Positions 34,661 to 48,346 of a stretch of 64,000 bases of DNA are shown here, in pieces; position 1 is the stretch's first letter; each line of letters begins with the position of its first letter. The notes under the pieces are model-generated. The model had not been told where the DNA came from. It did not search any database and worked only from the letters and a program-made list of their open reading frames with translations. The position numbers were made by a program, and so were the translations under genes. Source of the DNA: Quillaja saponaria (Eukaryota > Streptophyta > Magnoliopsida > Fabales > Quillajaceae); NCBI GenBank assembly GCA_029379385.1, contig CM055614.1, positions 19,697,994-19,761,993 of the forward strand. Reading direction: 5' to 3'.

Positions 34661-37600
34661 GTTGGAGGTGAAGATTCTGGGACTTAAACATGAGGTGTCA
34701 TTTCGGTTTCTTAATATTTAGAGCAGGCATAATGCTTCCATGCATACAATTCAACAATCATGGGAGGATCCCCTTATTGGTAATCTTTTGTATGTCCTAG
34801 GGGCGAAGTTGAATCATTTGAAAAAAAGTTTTGCAAGCATGGAATAAGGATGTTTTTGGCCGATCCAAGATAGAGTTCAAAATGCTGAATACCTTGTTAC
34901 TCAAATTGAAATCTTATATGACAAAGGGGAGGCTACTCAGGATGAGCTTAATAAGGCAGAAGACCTTTTGGAGGAAGAGATTAACTTGGAAGAGGAATTT
35001 TGGCGACAAAAATCGTCAATTAAATGGCTTTAGGAGGGTGACCAAAGTACAAAGTTTTTTCATGAAACGATTAAAGCTAAAAGGAGCTGTCTCTTTATTT
35101 ATAAAATATAGAACACTGGTGGTGGTTAGCTTGATCAGAAGGAAGATATTGGAAAGAAAGCAGGCAATCACTTCTTGAATCTTTTTACCGAGCCAGGTAC
35201 TTCTCTTGGCATGCATAATTTAGATTGCATTCCTTCTTTGGTGTCACCTGTTGAAAATGATATGCTTAGGAAATGGCCTTTGGAGGATGAGATAAAAGAG
35301 ACTATATTTCAATTAGACCGACACAGCGTGGCTGGTTCGGATGGATTTAGTGGTCATTTTTTCGCATCTTATGGGCCAATCATATCGGGGGATGTAGTTA
35401 GGGTCATTCTATAATTCTTTGCTAGAGAAGAACTGACCAAGTTTATGAGTAGTACTGTAATTTTATTTATTCCTAAGATTTATTCACCTTAATCCTTTTC
35501 TGATCTGTGACCTACTGGCTTATGCAACTTTTCTTCAAAAATTATTTCTCGTACTTAGTAAATCGTTTAAGCATTGTACTTCATGATTTAATATTTGAGG
35601 AGCAAAGCGGTTTTATGAGAGGACTCAATATTATTGATAACGTTGTGTTAGCCCAATAGCTAGTTTATGACATTTCAAAGAAAGGTTTAGGTGGTAATGT
35701 AATATTTAAGCTAGACATGGCTAAATCTTATGATCATATGAATTGGTATTTCTTGGTATCTGTGTTAAAGGAAATTTGGGTATTGTGAATTTTGGATTGA
35801 TAATGGTGTCTAGCCTTTGGTATTCTATTTTAGTTAATGGCAAAAGCACATGCTTTTTCAAGGCTTCATGGGGATTTCGACAAGAGGATTCATTATTTCC
35901 TTTATTATTTCTATTTGTTTATAAAGTGTTAAGCCAAGGAATGAAGCAAAGAATAGCTACAGGTTTAATTGATTATTATTACCCCATTAATAGTGCTCCA
36001 AAAATCACTCATCTTGCTTTTGTAGATGATATATTCATTTTCTCTATGGCATAGAAAAAGTCTTGCGAAAGTCTTATGTACTTTTGCCATTAGTTGCTTA
36101 CCGATTAACTATTTGGCTGCCCTCTTTTTGTTTGTAGGAAGGCAATGTCTTTATTTACCAACATGGTGGCAAAAGTTTAGCATAGAATCACTTCGTGGTC
36201 GTCTATGTTTATATAACAAGGTGGCAAGTTAATTTTGATTAAACATGTACTTAGTTCTATACCTTTGTATCTGATGTATGCTTTAGATCCTCCAAAATTA
36301 GTACTTATGAAAGTTGAAAGTGCTTGGACAAAATTTCTTTTGCGGAAGTAAGGATGGTAAAAGTTAATTCCACTAGTGTACTAGGAATAAAATTTGCCTT
36401 CAGGTCTCGGAAGGAGGATTAGGTATCCGTGCCTTGGTAGACATGGCTACAACCTTTTCCATGAAGTTGTGGTTCACTTTCGCAAAGGTTAGGCCTTATG
36501 GACTTGATTTCATTTGTCTAGATATTGCAAGGACACTCATCTAATTATAGCTTATCCTTATTGTTATTTTTTTGTGTGGAGACGGCTGATTGTATGTAGA
36601 ATATGACTAGACCACATTTGATGTGGAATGCTGGTAAAGGTGATATAAATCTTTGGTATGGTCAATGGTGTGATCTTGGCCCTGTCTATTTACTTGTTTC
36701 AAGTTCCTGAAAACTTTTTCAATTTAAAGATGTCTGACTATAAATTACTCCCAAGTGAGGAACAAGATCTCATTCCTTTTTCGGTTTGTCAAAGGGTATA
36801 AGGTTGTTTACTTTTGCAGGATATCCAGGATGACTTAATTTGGACTCCAGATAAAGTATATTTGTTCATTACTTCATCAGCTTGGGAGGTATGTCGAAAA
36901 GGTAGCACATTGATACCTTATTTGGTAAACTCTTAGAATTCTTTTCTCCTATTAAAAGTTTCAATTTTCTTATGGAAGTTATAGTTTGGGTATTTCGCAA
37001 TTGATAGTACATTGTAGAGATTCAATTTCTCCATGGTTTCCTATTCTTGTTGCTATATTCAACATGATATACAGACTATGAATCACCTCTTCGTTGTATC
37101 GCAAACTGCTAGGGAAGTATGGCCTTTCTGTACACATTGCTTTGATATTGAATGTTAAGTAGGGCACATTCATGAGGTTTTCAACTCTTGGTGGTAGCAA
37201 GGTATTAATTCTTTTGTAGGTCAGTTGGGAGCTATTACTCCGTGTTTAATTCTATAGGAGATTCAGAAAGTAAGGAATGTGAAGGAATATGATAATATAC
37301 CCATGAACTCAGTTAATATTGTTAGCCAAATTTAGAAAAAGCTTTGTGTGATATTGCCACGGGGAAACCCAGGGGAAGCGGCTTTTGGAAGTGTCATCAA
37401 GTCTTTAGAAGGTGACTTTATTTTTGCCTATGGAGATTATTTGGGCCGTTCAATCTAACATGATAGCTTAATTTGAGGCCTTACTTGAAGGATTAAAGGT
37501 TTGTGCAGCTTAAGGTTTCATAAATGTGGTAGTGAATTGTGATTCAATGGCAGTAGTTCATTGTGTTAATTATATGATAAATCCTTTATGGAAGCTTTGT

Positions 37601-38246
37601 AGAAAGTTTCGGGAATTACAATTCGTTGATACAAACATTGAATGTAGAAGTTATCATTGTTTTCGAGAAATAAATGCAGCTGTAGACCTTTTTGCCAATT
37701 TTGCATGTGACTGAAGATGTCGTGTTCATGGAATTCTTTTGAAGGCCTTCCTCTTAAAGCTCGAGGGATAATTTCTCTTGAAAAATAGCAAACTACTTAT
37801 GTGAGGAACTATAACAAACACTTAGGCTTGTTAGGTGGTTATGTTCTCAAGGTTAGGTCTCTATAACACTGTAAATAGTCACTTTTCAAGGTAGGATATG
37901 CGTTGGGGGGCCATGGCAGTAGTTTTGTGGCATCACATTCTTGGCACCGTGGTGCTAAAAGGATCTCTATATTTTTTTCCAAACAAAGGCAACTAGTGCT
38001 ATGGTTCCAGAAAACTAGTGCCATAGCGCTAGTCAGGGTTGAAATAAGGTTGGTTTTTTAGGAAAAATCTAGTTTAGTTATCTCTTTGTTAATGTAATGG
38101 GATAATATCCCAAGTTTTTAGCTTTTGTTAGTTTAAGGTCTTGTTTTTTAGTTTGTGCAAGGTATTGGTTATGATTAGGCTCTGACCAATGTTACTTTGC
38201 TTTTAATTTCAAGGATTGGGCCAGGTCCTAGTTAAGTTTTGGTCAT

Positions 38247-38273
38247 AAAAAAAAAGGAAAAAAAAAGGTCAAC
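38247..38273 (+). other. LINE 3' poly-A tail
   Basis: Two A runs split by gg follow a 3' UTR-like stretch after ORF2. This marks the 3' end of the LINE. Confidence 0.75.
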
Positions 38274-41090
38274 GCACAGATATTGACTTATCAGCCAACA
38301 TGTACCTACATGTCAGCAACTATAAATAACGTGATATTGAATTTTTACAACTTGTACTTCTCGTGGCATGGACATCACCAAGACAAAAATTGGTGAAGAA
38401 GAAGAAAATGGGTTTTGTGAAAAGCTATAGTAGCAAACCTTAAATTAGTATTTATAGCTATCACAGTTTGACAACTGGGTTAGCACTTAGAATTAGAATT
38501 TCTAATGTTGTTATTTTTATATAGCGTTATATGAGAATATAATTATGTGTGAGAAAAGTGAGATCTTAGGTTAGAATAAACACATTAGTCATAAACACTT
38601 TTGAAAGTATGATTGAATTTTCTGCATGAATGAGATTAAATCTTTGTTAGTGTGCTTGAGTGTTTGTAATATTTTTCGTACAATGGTTATCACGGGCTTA
38701 GTGCTTGTCATGGATGTAATTTACTTTTAGTGAACTATTTAAATATTGTGTCTCTTTTAATTATTATAATTTTATTTTCTATTATTTGTTACTCATTGCA
38801 TTGTTAGTTCTTCAATAGAAAGGTCACTAAATAAGAAAATGAGAAGAAAGAAGAAAAATTAGAGAAATGGGTTTTGTTTGAGTTTGGATACGGTAGTGGG
38901 CGTCCTTTGGTGATTTGGTGATCAATCTTAATCATCAAAAACTTGATGATTCTTTAAAAGGTATATTAAAATATAGTTTGAAATAATAATATGCTTTTCT
39001 TAAAAATATTGATATAAAAGAAAATTTGTTACTTTCGTGTATTTGTGATTTAAAATATATAGCTGAGAATCTTAAAGACACAGGATTTCACAACCAATGA
39101 AGATTATGGTGAAAACAATTTTGATACCTATAATTGTCTACTTAATTCATAGGAAACACTGGAATCTATGGTAAACTAATTCAAATGAGATTAATTTGGC
39201 CACAACCTGTAATATTAGAGTGGTGTAATTTGTTTCTAAATATTAATTTGAGTTTTCTGAGTTTTGATCATACAAACCAAATTTGCAACATGGGAACCTG
39301 CACATGACTGTTTTGGTTTCAAAAAATATCCATGGCAACAATACCTTAAATTTGACTGTCCTTTACTATACTCCAATGTTTATAGCCTGAAACATTGAAT
39401 ATGTTTTTGCTTTGTTAGGTCAAAAATTGTTGTACAAAAATCGGCTTTTAATTTTTGAAATTCTTCCATGTAGTATACTAAAATGGTTTTTTTTTTTTTT
39501 TTCACTCTTCTCTGTTTAAATGTTAGATATTCAGTTTCAGAATTGTTGTGTAAAAATAATAGAGAATTGACAACGAACTGCGTCTACTTTTACAATCTGT
39601 TGCCTTTTCAATTTAGAATAATTATTTATTGCTCTCAAAATAGTTGTTGAATAATCAACCAAAAAGAAAAATGTTTACTTATATTATAGAATCATTGGCT
39701 TTTGAATTTCTATGAATATATTTATTTTTATTTGACAAAAATAAGGGGATTGAGACCTAGATCAACCACTTGACTATATTTCAACTTGTGCATACTTTTA
39801 CTATGTATTCAACACATTGCAATATACTCTGCGTTCCATTTTCACTGTTCCCTTTCACTCTTCACAAAAATTAAGAAAATTAAATTATTATAATGCCAAC
39901 GTAGCATTTTTTTTCTCTGTTTTCCAAATTCACCCTTAATAATTACTAATCAGATTTTTATTGATTATATTGATTTTAATGTTTTACATTTATATTTGTC
40001 ATGCACAAAAGGGTAATTTAGGAATATCGTCAAAAAATAGAGTACTTAATGATTTGATTTTTAGATTGTGGATAAGCATTTTGGGACATTCTAAAATGGA
40101 AATAGGGATAATGAGAATGGGAAGGAAAGTATTTTAATTTGGTACTTTTTTTTTGTTGTTGTTGTATATATGAATAATTTGGTACTTCTATTTTTTATGT
40201 TTACATTCATTACATTTATCTAACAATTATAACCTTCTTAAAATCATATAATTACTTCCTTTTAGCATACAATATTTGTGTTGCATCCGTTGTACATGAG
40301 AAGTGCATGTGAGCAATATATTTTCAATGATGTTGATATTACTATTATTTTCTTATATACTACTGTTATAACATTAATGTAACATATTAGGCATAGTTGA
40401 TTTTAACTTCAAACCGTAAGGTCTTTAGGGACTATTTAGTTTTGGTAATAAATTTCTAGATGTGCAATAAGATAAGCATATATTTATTTCAAAATAAGAA
40501 TTTTTTTCTTAGGGGTATCATTCCCAGACAAATTTTCGGTTACTTATTCGCACAATTGCATGAATTATATAGATCTGGTAGGAGGTGTGTAAATTATATT
40601 CCCACATGGAGAGGAATAAAAGAAGGTAAAATTACCAAATTGGCTACACTTATTGCTACAGTACTTAATCCCCTTTCTCAAAGCCCGATATTTCCTTCCC
40701 AACCCTAACTTCATCTTCTTCAACTATTTCTTTCTATCAGCACAAACTCATCCATGGTTAGCAACTAAGATCTCCTTAATCATTCACCGGTTTGCTCCAC
40801 CGTAGTCTGTTGTTCCTCTTGCTCGCAGCCACTACTGCAGATCCAGTTTCCTTCATCCTTAGTTTTTTTATTTTATTACAATTGTTCAAGATGAGTTAGC
40901 TTATTTCATAAATTGTGTACAAATCTTACTTTCATTTGTGTCTTCTTCTTTGAAATTTAATTTATTCAATTAATATTAGAAATATAGTATTAATTTATCA
41001 AATTTATAAGTGATATAATGTTTTAGGGTTTTTGATTTTCATAAGCACATGCTATATTCTGGGGGTAATATGACAGATGTAGTAAAAGTA
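38274..41090. other. AT-rich DNA with no gene recognised
   Basis: Contains T runs (39487-39502) and a frame at 40460-40708 without similarity that I know. No RNA gene or repeat family was recognised. Confidence 0.5.
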
Positions 41091-42157
41091 GGTCTAATAT
41101 TTAGGAGCAATTGTTTGTTGGCAAAAGTTCATTATAGGCTGGCATTACGTGTTTCTTGTTCTTATTCACAATAGTGTTTTTTAGCCTGATTTATAAAGGC
41201 ATCCCTTAGGGTTTTGTTTTAAGATAATTTTGTACTATTCTCTTCATCTCTGATAATAAGATTTCATTTCCTCGTGTCCATATAGATGTTACTCATTGGA
41301 AGCTGAACCATATTAAATCCTTATGTTGTCTTCTTTTATGTTTCTTATTGCTTAATTTTTGACCCCTTTTCTTCTGGTGTGGGCCGAAAAAAAGAATCAA
41401 ACTGGATTGAGAGAAGTTCATGAATTTAGTGAAAATAGAAAGAAAAAAAAAAAATCGTACTTGCTTATTATTTTTATTTCATTAGAATTAGAAAAATACC
41501 AAAAATTATGAAGTGCTATTATCTTCATCTCTAATAATAAGATTTCATTTCCTCTTGCCCGTAGATATAGGTTTGACTGATTGGAAATTGGAACCATATT
41601 AAATCTTTATGTTGTTTTCTTTTATGTTTTCTATTTCTTAATTTATGACCCGTGCTCTTCTAGTGTGGGCCGAAAAAAAGAATCCAATTAGAACGAGAAA
41701 AGTTTATGAATCGAGTGAAAATAGAAAAAAATAAATTTGTACTTGCTTATTATTTTTATTTCATTAGAATTAGAAAAATACCAAAAATATGAAGTAATAA
41801 GATTTTAAGAAAATAAAGTTAAACATGTTTCTTTCAAAAATTTTGTGTTTTGAAGCAATTTGAGTATGATATTTAGGAGCAATTGTTTGTTGGGAAAAGT
41901 TCATTAGGCTAGCATTTTGTGTTTTCTATTCTTACTCAAATTAATGTTTTTTAGCTTGATCTATAAAGAAATATTTTAGGGTTTTGTTTTGAGATATCTT
42001 TCGTACTACTCTCTTCATCTCTGATAGTAAGATTTCATCTGTTCATATCTGTGGATGTAAGTTTTACTCATTACAAGTAGAACCAAATAAAATTCTTCTG
42101 TTGTTTTCTATTCTATTTAATATTTCGTTTAATCATTTTGTTATTGTCATAATAATC
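41091..42157 (+). repeat. Internally duplicated copia 5' LTR
   Basis: The block ends at a degenerate primer-binding site (tagtaccagagc, 42158-42169). Segment atatttaggagcaattgtttgttgg occurs at about 41097 and 41871. Segment cttcatctctXataXtaagatttcat occurs at about 41246, 41523 and 42014. The middle copy repeats the part carrying gtgtgggccgaaaaaaagaatc. Thus the LTR has been partly triplicated. Its left border is not certain. Confidence 0.7.
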
Positions 42158-43960
42158 TAGTACCAGAGCTTACTCTCTTTGTTCTAGGATGGCATCAATG
42201 AAATTCAAAATAGTTTTAGTCGATGGTTGAAACAATTTTGACTTGCGGTAGATGAAAGTATAGATTTTGTTTTATGGTCTAAGAGTTTTGATTATATCCT
42301 AGATGATTATTTTTTCAAAGAACACATTAGATCTTGTGATGCTGGAAGCAAAGAAGAACTCATGCATCGCCATCATGTTATCTTTATATGATAAGGTCTT
42401 ATGTGAAGTCGGCAAAGACTGTTTCTATTCTTCGTAAAGGTAAGTCAAGGGGACAATCGAAGTCCAGAGGTGGTGACAAGAGACACGTTGAATGTTATCA
42501 TTGCCACAAGAAGGGTCATTATAAAAGTGATTGTCTAGTACTCGAGAAGAATGGGAAGAAGAAGAAACAAAAAGTACCAAATAAAGCTAATGCTGCCGAT
42601 GACCAGAAGATAGATGTTTCTTATTATTTTCAATTTTTCGCTCAGTGTGATGATTATTCAAGATGATTGGGTTTTAAATTTATTTGTACATACCACACAT
42701 GCTCTAATAGAGCTTGGTTTTCTACCACAAGACTATCAATGATGGCGTTGTGCTTATGGGGAACAATTTACCTTGTAAAGTTATAGGTATTGGTTCAATC
42801 TGAATTCGTTATCATGATGGAATAGTTAGGATTTATACAGATATAAAGAAAAATCTTCCCTCCTTGTGTACTTTAGATAGACTTAGATACAGGTGTTCAG
42901 GTAAAGGTGGAGTTCTCAGAGTTGCTAAGGGCTCACCACTAGCAATGGGCTGAAAATTGGTAAAAGGTTTTTATCTTTGTAAGGTAGTACTTTTGGTACT
43001 GCTAATGTAGCATCCTCCAAAGACTCAAAGATACTCATATTCAAATCTTGTTGCACATGCACTAGCAGAGGAAATCAGTTATCGAAAATAACCACCTATT
43101 CATAAGTCGTTACTTGAGAAGAATCTGGATTTGGGGTTATTGCTACGGCAGAAGAGATTGAGCCTCTTCATAAGAACCAGACTTGGGACTTGGTGAAATT
43201 GCTTAAGGAAAAAAGAACTGTAGGATGCAAATAGGTCTTTAAGAAGAAGGAAGGAATCCTAGGGGTTAAAGATACTAGGTACAAGTTGCGCCAAGTTGCA
43301 AAGGGCTACAATCAGAAAGAGAAGGATTTCAATGAAGTTTTCTCTCCAGTTTTCAAGCATAGTTCAATCTAGGTGTTGCTTGCCATGGTTGCTCTATATG
43401 ATTTAGAGCTTGAGTAGCTTGATGTTAATATTGTATTTTTGCATAGTGAGCTTGAGGATACCATCTACACGGATTAGTTAGGGATTCATTTTTTATGGTA
43501 AAGAAGATCAGGTTTGCAAATTGAATAAATCTTTGTATACTCTGAAGTAGTCTCCAAGACAGTGGTACAAGCGATTAGACACCTGCATGATTTGTCATGG
43601 TTACTTTAGGGGTGATTATGACAGTTGTGTGTACTATAGGAAATTATCTGATGGTTCTTTCATTTACATATTGCTTTATGTGGATGTGTATACCATAAGG
43701 AATTATCTAATGGTTCTTTCATTTACTTATTACTTTATGAGGATGGCATGCTCAATGCTTATAAGAGCATATATGAGATTGATATGTTGAAAATGCAATT
43801 AAATAGGGAATTTGAAATGAAAGACTTAGGTGAAGCAAAGAAGATTTTGGGGATGAAGATTCACAAGGACATAAATGAGAAATGCTCTATCTATCACAAC
43901 AAATGTACATAAAAAGTGCTTGAGCATTTTGGTACATGCATAGCAATAAACTAATGAGTA
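42158..43960 (+). pseudogene. Copia gag-pol relic with integrase deleted
   Basis: After the primer-binding site, MASMKFKI opens gag. A clean CX2CX4HX4C zinc knuckle (CYHCHKKGHYKSDC) lies in the frame 42388-42666. A protease-like region follows (TINDGVVLMGNN, KVIGIGSI). Near 43020 the sequence jumps straight to reverse transcriptase text such as FNEVFSPV and WYKRLDT, so most of the integrase is missing. The active-site area reads ILLYVDV rather than YVDD and is duplicated (43626-43743). EMKDLGEAKKILGMKIH is near the end. Many stops; dead. Confidence 0.85.
43626..43743 (+). repeat. ~57-bp tandem duplication in copia reverse transcriptase
   Basis: Two adjacent copies of a segment with ttatctXatggttctttcatttac cover the LSDGSFIYILLYVD stretch just at the catalytic loop. 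The second copy differs by several bases. Confidence 0.8.
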
Positions 43961-44095
43961 ACTCTCTTCCATCTCATTTCAATTTCCTATCTTCTTTGTC
44001 ATATCATTTTGGAGATTTTTTCATTATATCTTGTATTATTGATATCCAACTCGGGAACGGATCCGGCCTGACATGAGATTATTTTCGAGCGACCC

Positions 44096-44270
44096 TTTTC
44101 TTACTCAAATTAGGAGTTGGTCCATAACGGTATCCTTTAAAGTTTTGTTTTAAGATTTCTTTTATGTTTTTCTCTTTATCTCTGATAATAAGATTCCAGC
44201 CACTTTAATCCTTTGGTGTAGGTTTTCCTCATTGGAAGCACAACCACTTAAAATCCTTGTATAGCATTAA
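44096..44270 (+). repeat. Truncated 3' LTR of the copia relic
   Basis: Text such as ttcttactcaaatta, tctctgataataagatt and ctcattggaagcacaacca matches parts of the block at 41091-42157. It is shorter and diverged, without clear ends. Confidence 0.55.
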
Positions 44271-46289
44271 GCATAAGAATATGTCTATATAAGAAACTTT
44301 AAGTCCCTTGAGTCTATATTGCTTAGAAAGTCTTGTGGATACATGAAATCTCATTTTGGTTTAATTTTGTGATAGAAGCTAATTTTCATTTTTATTATTA
44401 TTTCTATGTGGGTTTATCTTTTATTTTCTTTTTTTTTTGGGCAATCGACTATGCATTGTATTATGAAAATCAGACAATAGGAGAAACCTTACACACTTGG
44501 AATGCAACAAAAGAGTTTATTTTTTGGAGTTATTAGTTGAACTTATTGATTTTCATAATCCGAAGGATAGTAATAAGACATTCAATACATACTTTCTAGT
44601 GAAACAAGTGAAAAAAGTGTTATAAAGTGTTATACAATAAAGCTACTGATTTTGAATTCAAAGTTAAGAAACTCAAGAAGTATTATGTGAAAAATGTTGT
44701 TGTAGATCCCCCAATCCTTTACTTATGATAAGAATCCTATGTTTTTTGACCCACGAGATGTAAATAATCGATGATATATGTATTTACTTTTGGTTTATTG
44801 TAATTTCTCACTATTTTGATAATCAATTTAATGAAATTCTCTTATGTTCTGATGTTCTTTTAAACTTGTTAAGTTGTAGTTTTTTTTTTACTTAATCTTC
44901 CTATATCAACCATGTTAGCAGGTTTGAGGTTAAACCCCATCGATTCTATTACTTAACTCAGCTAAACCTTAAATCCTAAACTAATTAGGGTTAGTTATAT
45001 GAATTCTTTTTTGTCATTCACATTGGTCTAAAACATCATTTTCAGTAATGCCTAGAGCAATCATATATTTCTTATTGATTACTCCCCATTCAATTCTCGG
45101 TCTCCCTCTACCCTGTCTAACGTCTTCCATCTGCACCAAGTTACCTTTCTTAACTACGACGTCCACTGGCTAATGTTAGATAAGTCTAAACCATCATAAG
45201 TGGTTATTTTTCATTTTCTCTTCAAACCCAGTTGATGTTATTGTGATAAGAAAATTATTATTCTTAAAATGACCATGACAACAAGGGCAACTTAAACATG
45301 TTATTCTTTAATTGTCCATTAGTAAGCAAACATAGTTTATACAGTTGGAATAGTCATTAAAATAGTTTTATAACATGTTGTTAAACACTATTTTGATATA
45401 TGCTTTTAAAATTGCATGAATTGCATTGGTCTTTTTTGGGAATGGGTTGAATTGGATGATAATACAGAGTATAGAAGGCTCACCTCATCATCCATTGCAG
45501 CTGAATTTGTGATACAACAACACACACAAGTGGCTAACAATTTGATTATTCAACAACTAAATAAAATAATATTGTTGGCAAAAAAATCTATTGAGTTAGA
45601 GTATAACATATTATTATGGATTTTAATCACTCTAGCCTTTTTTTTTTTTTTTTTTTCACAGATGTTAGATCACTCTCTTTCTTATACCTTATAATTTGCC
45701 TATATATTTATACTACATAGGACTTGTCTACAAAGTAAACTTCTCCTCCAAAGAAACTAGATCACAATCTAATTAGATTTACATACCTACCAAAGTAGAC
45801 CTAAGTAGGAAACTCCAATCATAACCTAGCTAATTTTTCTTGCCCACAAAAAATAAACTAATTAGGAAACTACAGAAACAAGATTTTGGTCAAATTCCAA
45901 CTATCTCTACCTCACTCAAATCCTTCAGAAAAATATTCAGCATTGTTCAGTATTCAATATTCTTCAAAATTAGTATGCATCATTTATCATCAGCAACGGA
46001 ACTATCAAAACTTCATATGAGCCTCACTTATCAAGAGTCATCACTTACTCATAGTGAATAACACCATGATATCTTTCAACACCAACAATGAATATGTCTA
46101 AAGTCATATTCTCAATTCCACCATATCGCCTATCATTGATGAGTCCTTTCTATGTCATCTTATAATGGACTAGATTTGTTCAAAAACTACAACTTAAACT
46201 CAATTAAAAAAAAAGAAAAAGAAAAAGAAATAAGAGATCACATATATTAAGCCTGTTGTGAAGGAATGCCCTAAGGATAGTAAATCTGA
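44271..46289. other. AT-rich DNA with no gene recognised
   Basis: Two short frames (44333-44536 and 45416-45694) end in T runs or lack similarity that I recognise. The part at about 45660-45900 resembles LTR-like sequence but has no definable ends. Confidence 0.45.
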
Positions 46290-47460
46290 ATTCTAAGCAT
46301 CCAACTCGCAGACTGCTCGAGAATTTATATTCAAGAAAGCATCGTTAGAAATGACTCACATCTCAGGCCATTATACATCAGAGCTAGGCTGGATGATAAG
46401 CCAATTACCAGAATTTTGGTAGACAATAGTGGCGCAGGAAATATTGGTAACAGGGTTCGATGATAGAGAAATCAAAGTGAAATAGGCCATCCTAATAGAG
46501 TTAGTTTTGGACATTCTAAAGTCTCCAACGACATTCTTTGTTATGGACATGCTAACATCTTACAATGTTCTGCTAGGAAGGAATAGGATCCATCCTAACA
46601 TGATTATTCTTTCACCCCTTCACCAGTGTTTCATGTTCCAAAATGCTGATAATGAAGTTTAAGTGGTTACGAAAGATACAAAACCATACACTATTAGTGC
46701 CTATCCGATCAAAGCACAGTTAGTGTATTCCTATAATTTTGGTCCCATCAAGTTTCTTGATCATGACTAGCAAGGATGCTAACAAGAAATTTTACTAATG
46801 TCATTCCTTAATTAGATATCGGCCAATGTATCATGGCTTTAGCCGAATCTCTAAGGTCGACTAATAAGGTGACAATTGGCCTTTTAACAATTGTGGCAAT
46901 GACTGACATGCCAGAACAGAGGAAAGCCGTAATTTGGCAATTATGGCAAAGTTGAATATCTATTCTTAGGAGAAACAATTAAAGTTAGTTAATGCGAAAA
47001 CAATTTGACTGATTATCTTTTTGAAGATGATAACAACTGCCTTGATCCAGTTTTCAAAGAATACAGATCTCTTCCACCTACAAATCAAATGTCAGAAAAA
47101 GGTCAACTATACATCTAAGACTTATTAGTTGAGGTAAGTAAACCTTGGAATCGAGGGAAAAGGATGTCAAACCTATTTAAGTGGCTACCTTGTCTAGGAA
47201 CAAAAGGGAGAGTTAGTGGAACTCCTGAAAGAATTTAAGGATTGTTTTTCTTGGAACAATGACGAAATGTCTAGCCTAGACCGATGCTTGTTGGAACATT
47301 GTTTACCTATGAAGGGAAACTTCAAACCAATTAAACAAGAAGTAGAATACGGCCTCTTTAGAGCCAAATCATTTGTACGACCAAGGGAATTGAGGTGGAT
47401 ACCTCGAAAGATGAGTATCCATGCTAATGACAGATATGCTATAGATTTTCCATCTATTTA
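46290..47460 (+). pseudogene. Ty3/gypsy pol relic (protease to reverse transcriptase start)
   Basis: Ordered but broken matches: a protease-like LVDNSGAG area near 46415; SYNVLLGRNRIHPN and LHQCFMFQNAD near 46560-46650; then the frame 47216-47461 with ELLKEFKDCFSWNNDEM and LDRCLLEHCLPMK. These match the stretch just before reverse transcriptase in plant Tat/Ogre-type gypsy elements. The polymerase core itself is missing. Confidence 0.75.
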
Positions 47461-48260
47461 ATAAATACTTACTCGAAGTCATTAATAAGTAAATAAGAAG
47501 TATAATTCCTGCCAAATGGTGTGAAACTATTTGCGACAATTGTTCTTTTGCTGATAGTTTTCACAAAATATATTTTTTTGTATTTGCGATAATATTTTTA
47601 ACTATCAGCGACAGTGTTTGCTATCATTGATATTTTCCCCTAAATTTAAACCCTAAGTTTCCTCTTCTTCCTCCTTCCATGTATTTCTTCTCTTCTCTCA
47701 CTTCCTATTTGAAATTTCCCTTGTAGGCAATTGCATGAACTTTCAGTTAATTGATCAGGAGAACACCGTGAACACATTTAAAAGTATCAAACACACATCA
47801 TTGCCTCCACTTCCATTTCTCTTTGTGAATGAGCTGTTTTATTGGATGAAACAAATTGTGGATCGTAGAGTTACTATGTTGAGTGGTCAAGCTGCAATTC
47901 AAATGCATCCACCCCTGCCGCCATCTACTGAAAGTAAAATAAGCAGTAACATATCATATAAGTTGTTTTATGATTAATATATATGTTTAGGTAGGAAACA
48001 TAGAAGAAAGGGGCTTTGGTGGGAAAAATGTCAAATAGTCATCACTATGACAAGCTTTGAAAATTAGTTGTCTGGGACAAAAAAGTCAAATACTCATTTG
48101 TTTGACAAGCCAGAAATATCACATAAGAGGAATAAATTGTTCCTTGTTTAGGTCAACGGGCTTCTATTTATACAAGTTTAAGTGTTAAGGGTATTAAACT
48201 TTGAAAATCGTGTGTCGGGAGGGAAAAAATGTCAAATACTCATCCGTTTTACTAGCTAGG

Positions 48261-48346
48261 AGTACCAACACATCATTGGTGGTGAATAAGAATTGTAACA
48301 ATAGAGTACCAACACATCATTGGTGGTGAATAAGAATTGTAAGAAT
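48261..48346 (+). repeat. 44-bp near-perfect tandem duplication
   Basis: agtaccaacacatcattggt occurs at 48261 and 48305, and the match continues through gaataagaattgtaa. Near identity suggests a recent event. Confidence 0.85.

Larger units (their letters stand above)
33205..37790 (+). pseudogene. LINE ORF2 (endonuclease, reverse transcriptase, RNase H), broken
   Basis: It opens MNNILYWNVRG, the usual start of an L1 apurinic endonuclease domain. DFNCILSQDEASG and LKRLDRFF follow to about 33860. After the insertion, FRFLNIW-like text and LQAWNKDVFGR lead into the polymerase: HSVAGSDGFSGHFF, KLDMAKSYDHMNW, GFRQEDSLFPLLF and the FVDD active-site motif at about 36016-36030. A zf-RVT-like region and a C-terminal RNase H (NCDSMAVVHCVN, REINAAVDLFANFAC) end near LPLKARGIISLEK. 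Dozens of stops and frameshifts make it non-functional. Confidence 0.85.
30420..38273 (+). mobile_element. L1-type LINE, decayed, with nested insertions
   Basis: ORF1 with a DUF4283 RNA-binding domain, ORF2 with endonuclease, reverse transcriptase and RNase H, and a 3' poly-A (38247-38273) occur in order on the plus strand. Two insertions interrupt it: a solo LTR at 31776-32394 and a CACTA-like piece with a peroxidase fragment at about 33870-34650. The 5' end is uncertain; recognisable sequence begins near 30420. Many stops show that the element is dead. Confidence 0.87.

Noticed and set aside
47735..47977. 80-codon frame with a proline-rich end
   Set aside because: I considered a captured gene exon but could name no family and saw no splice context that decides it.
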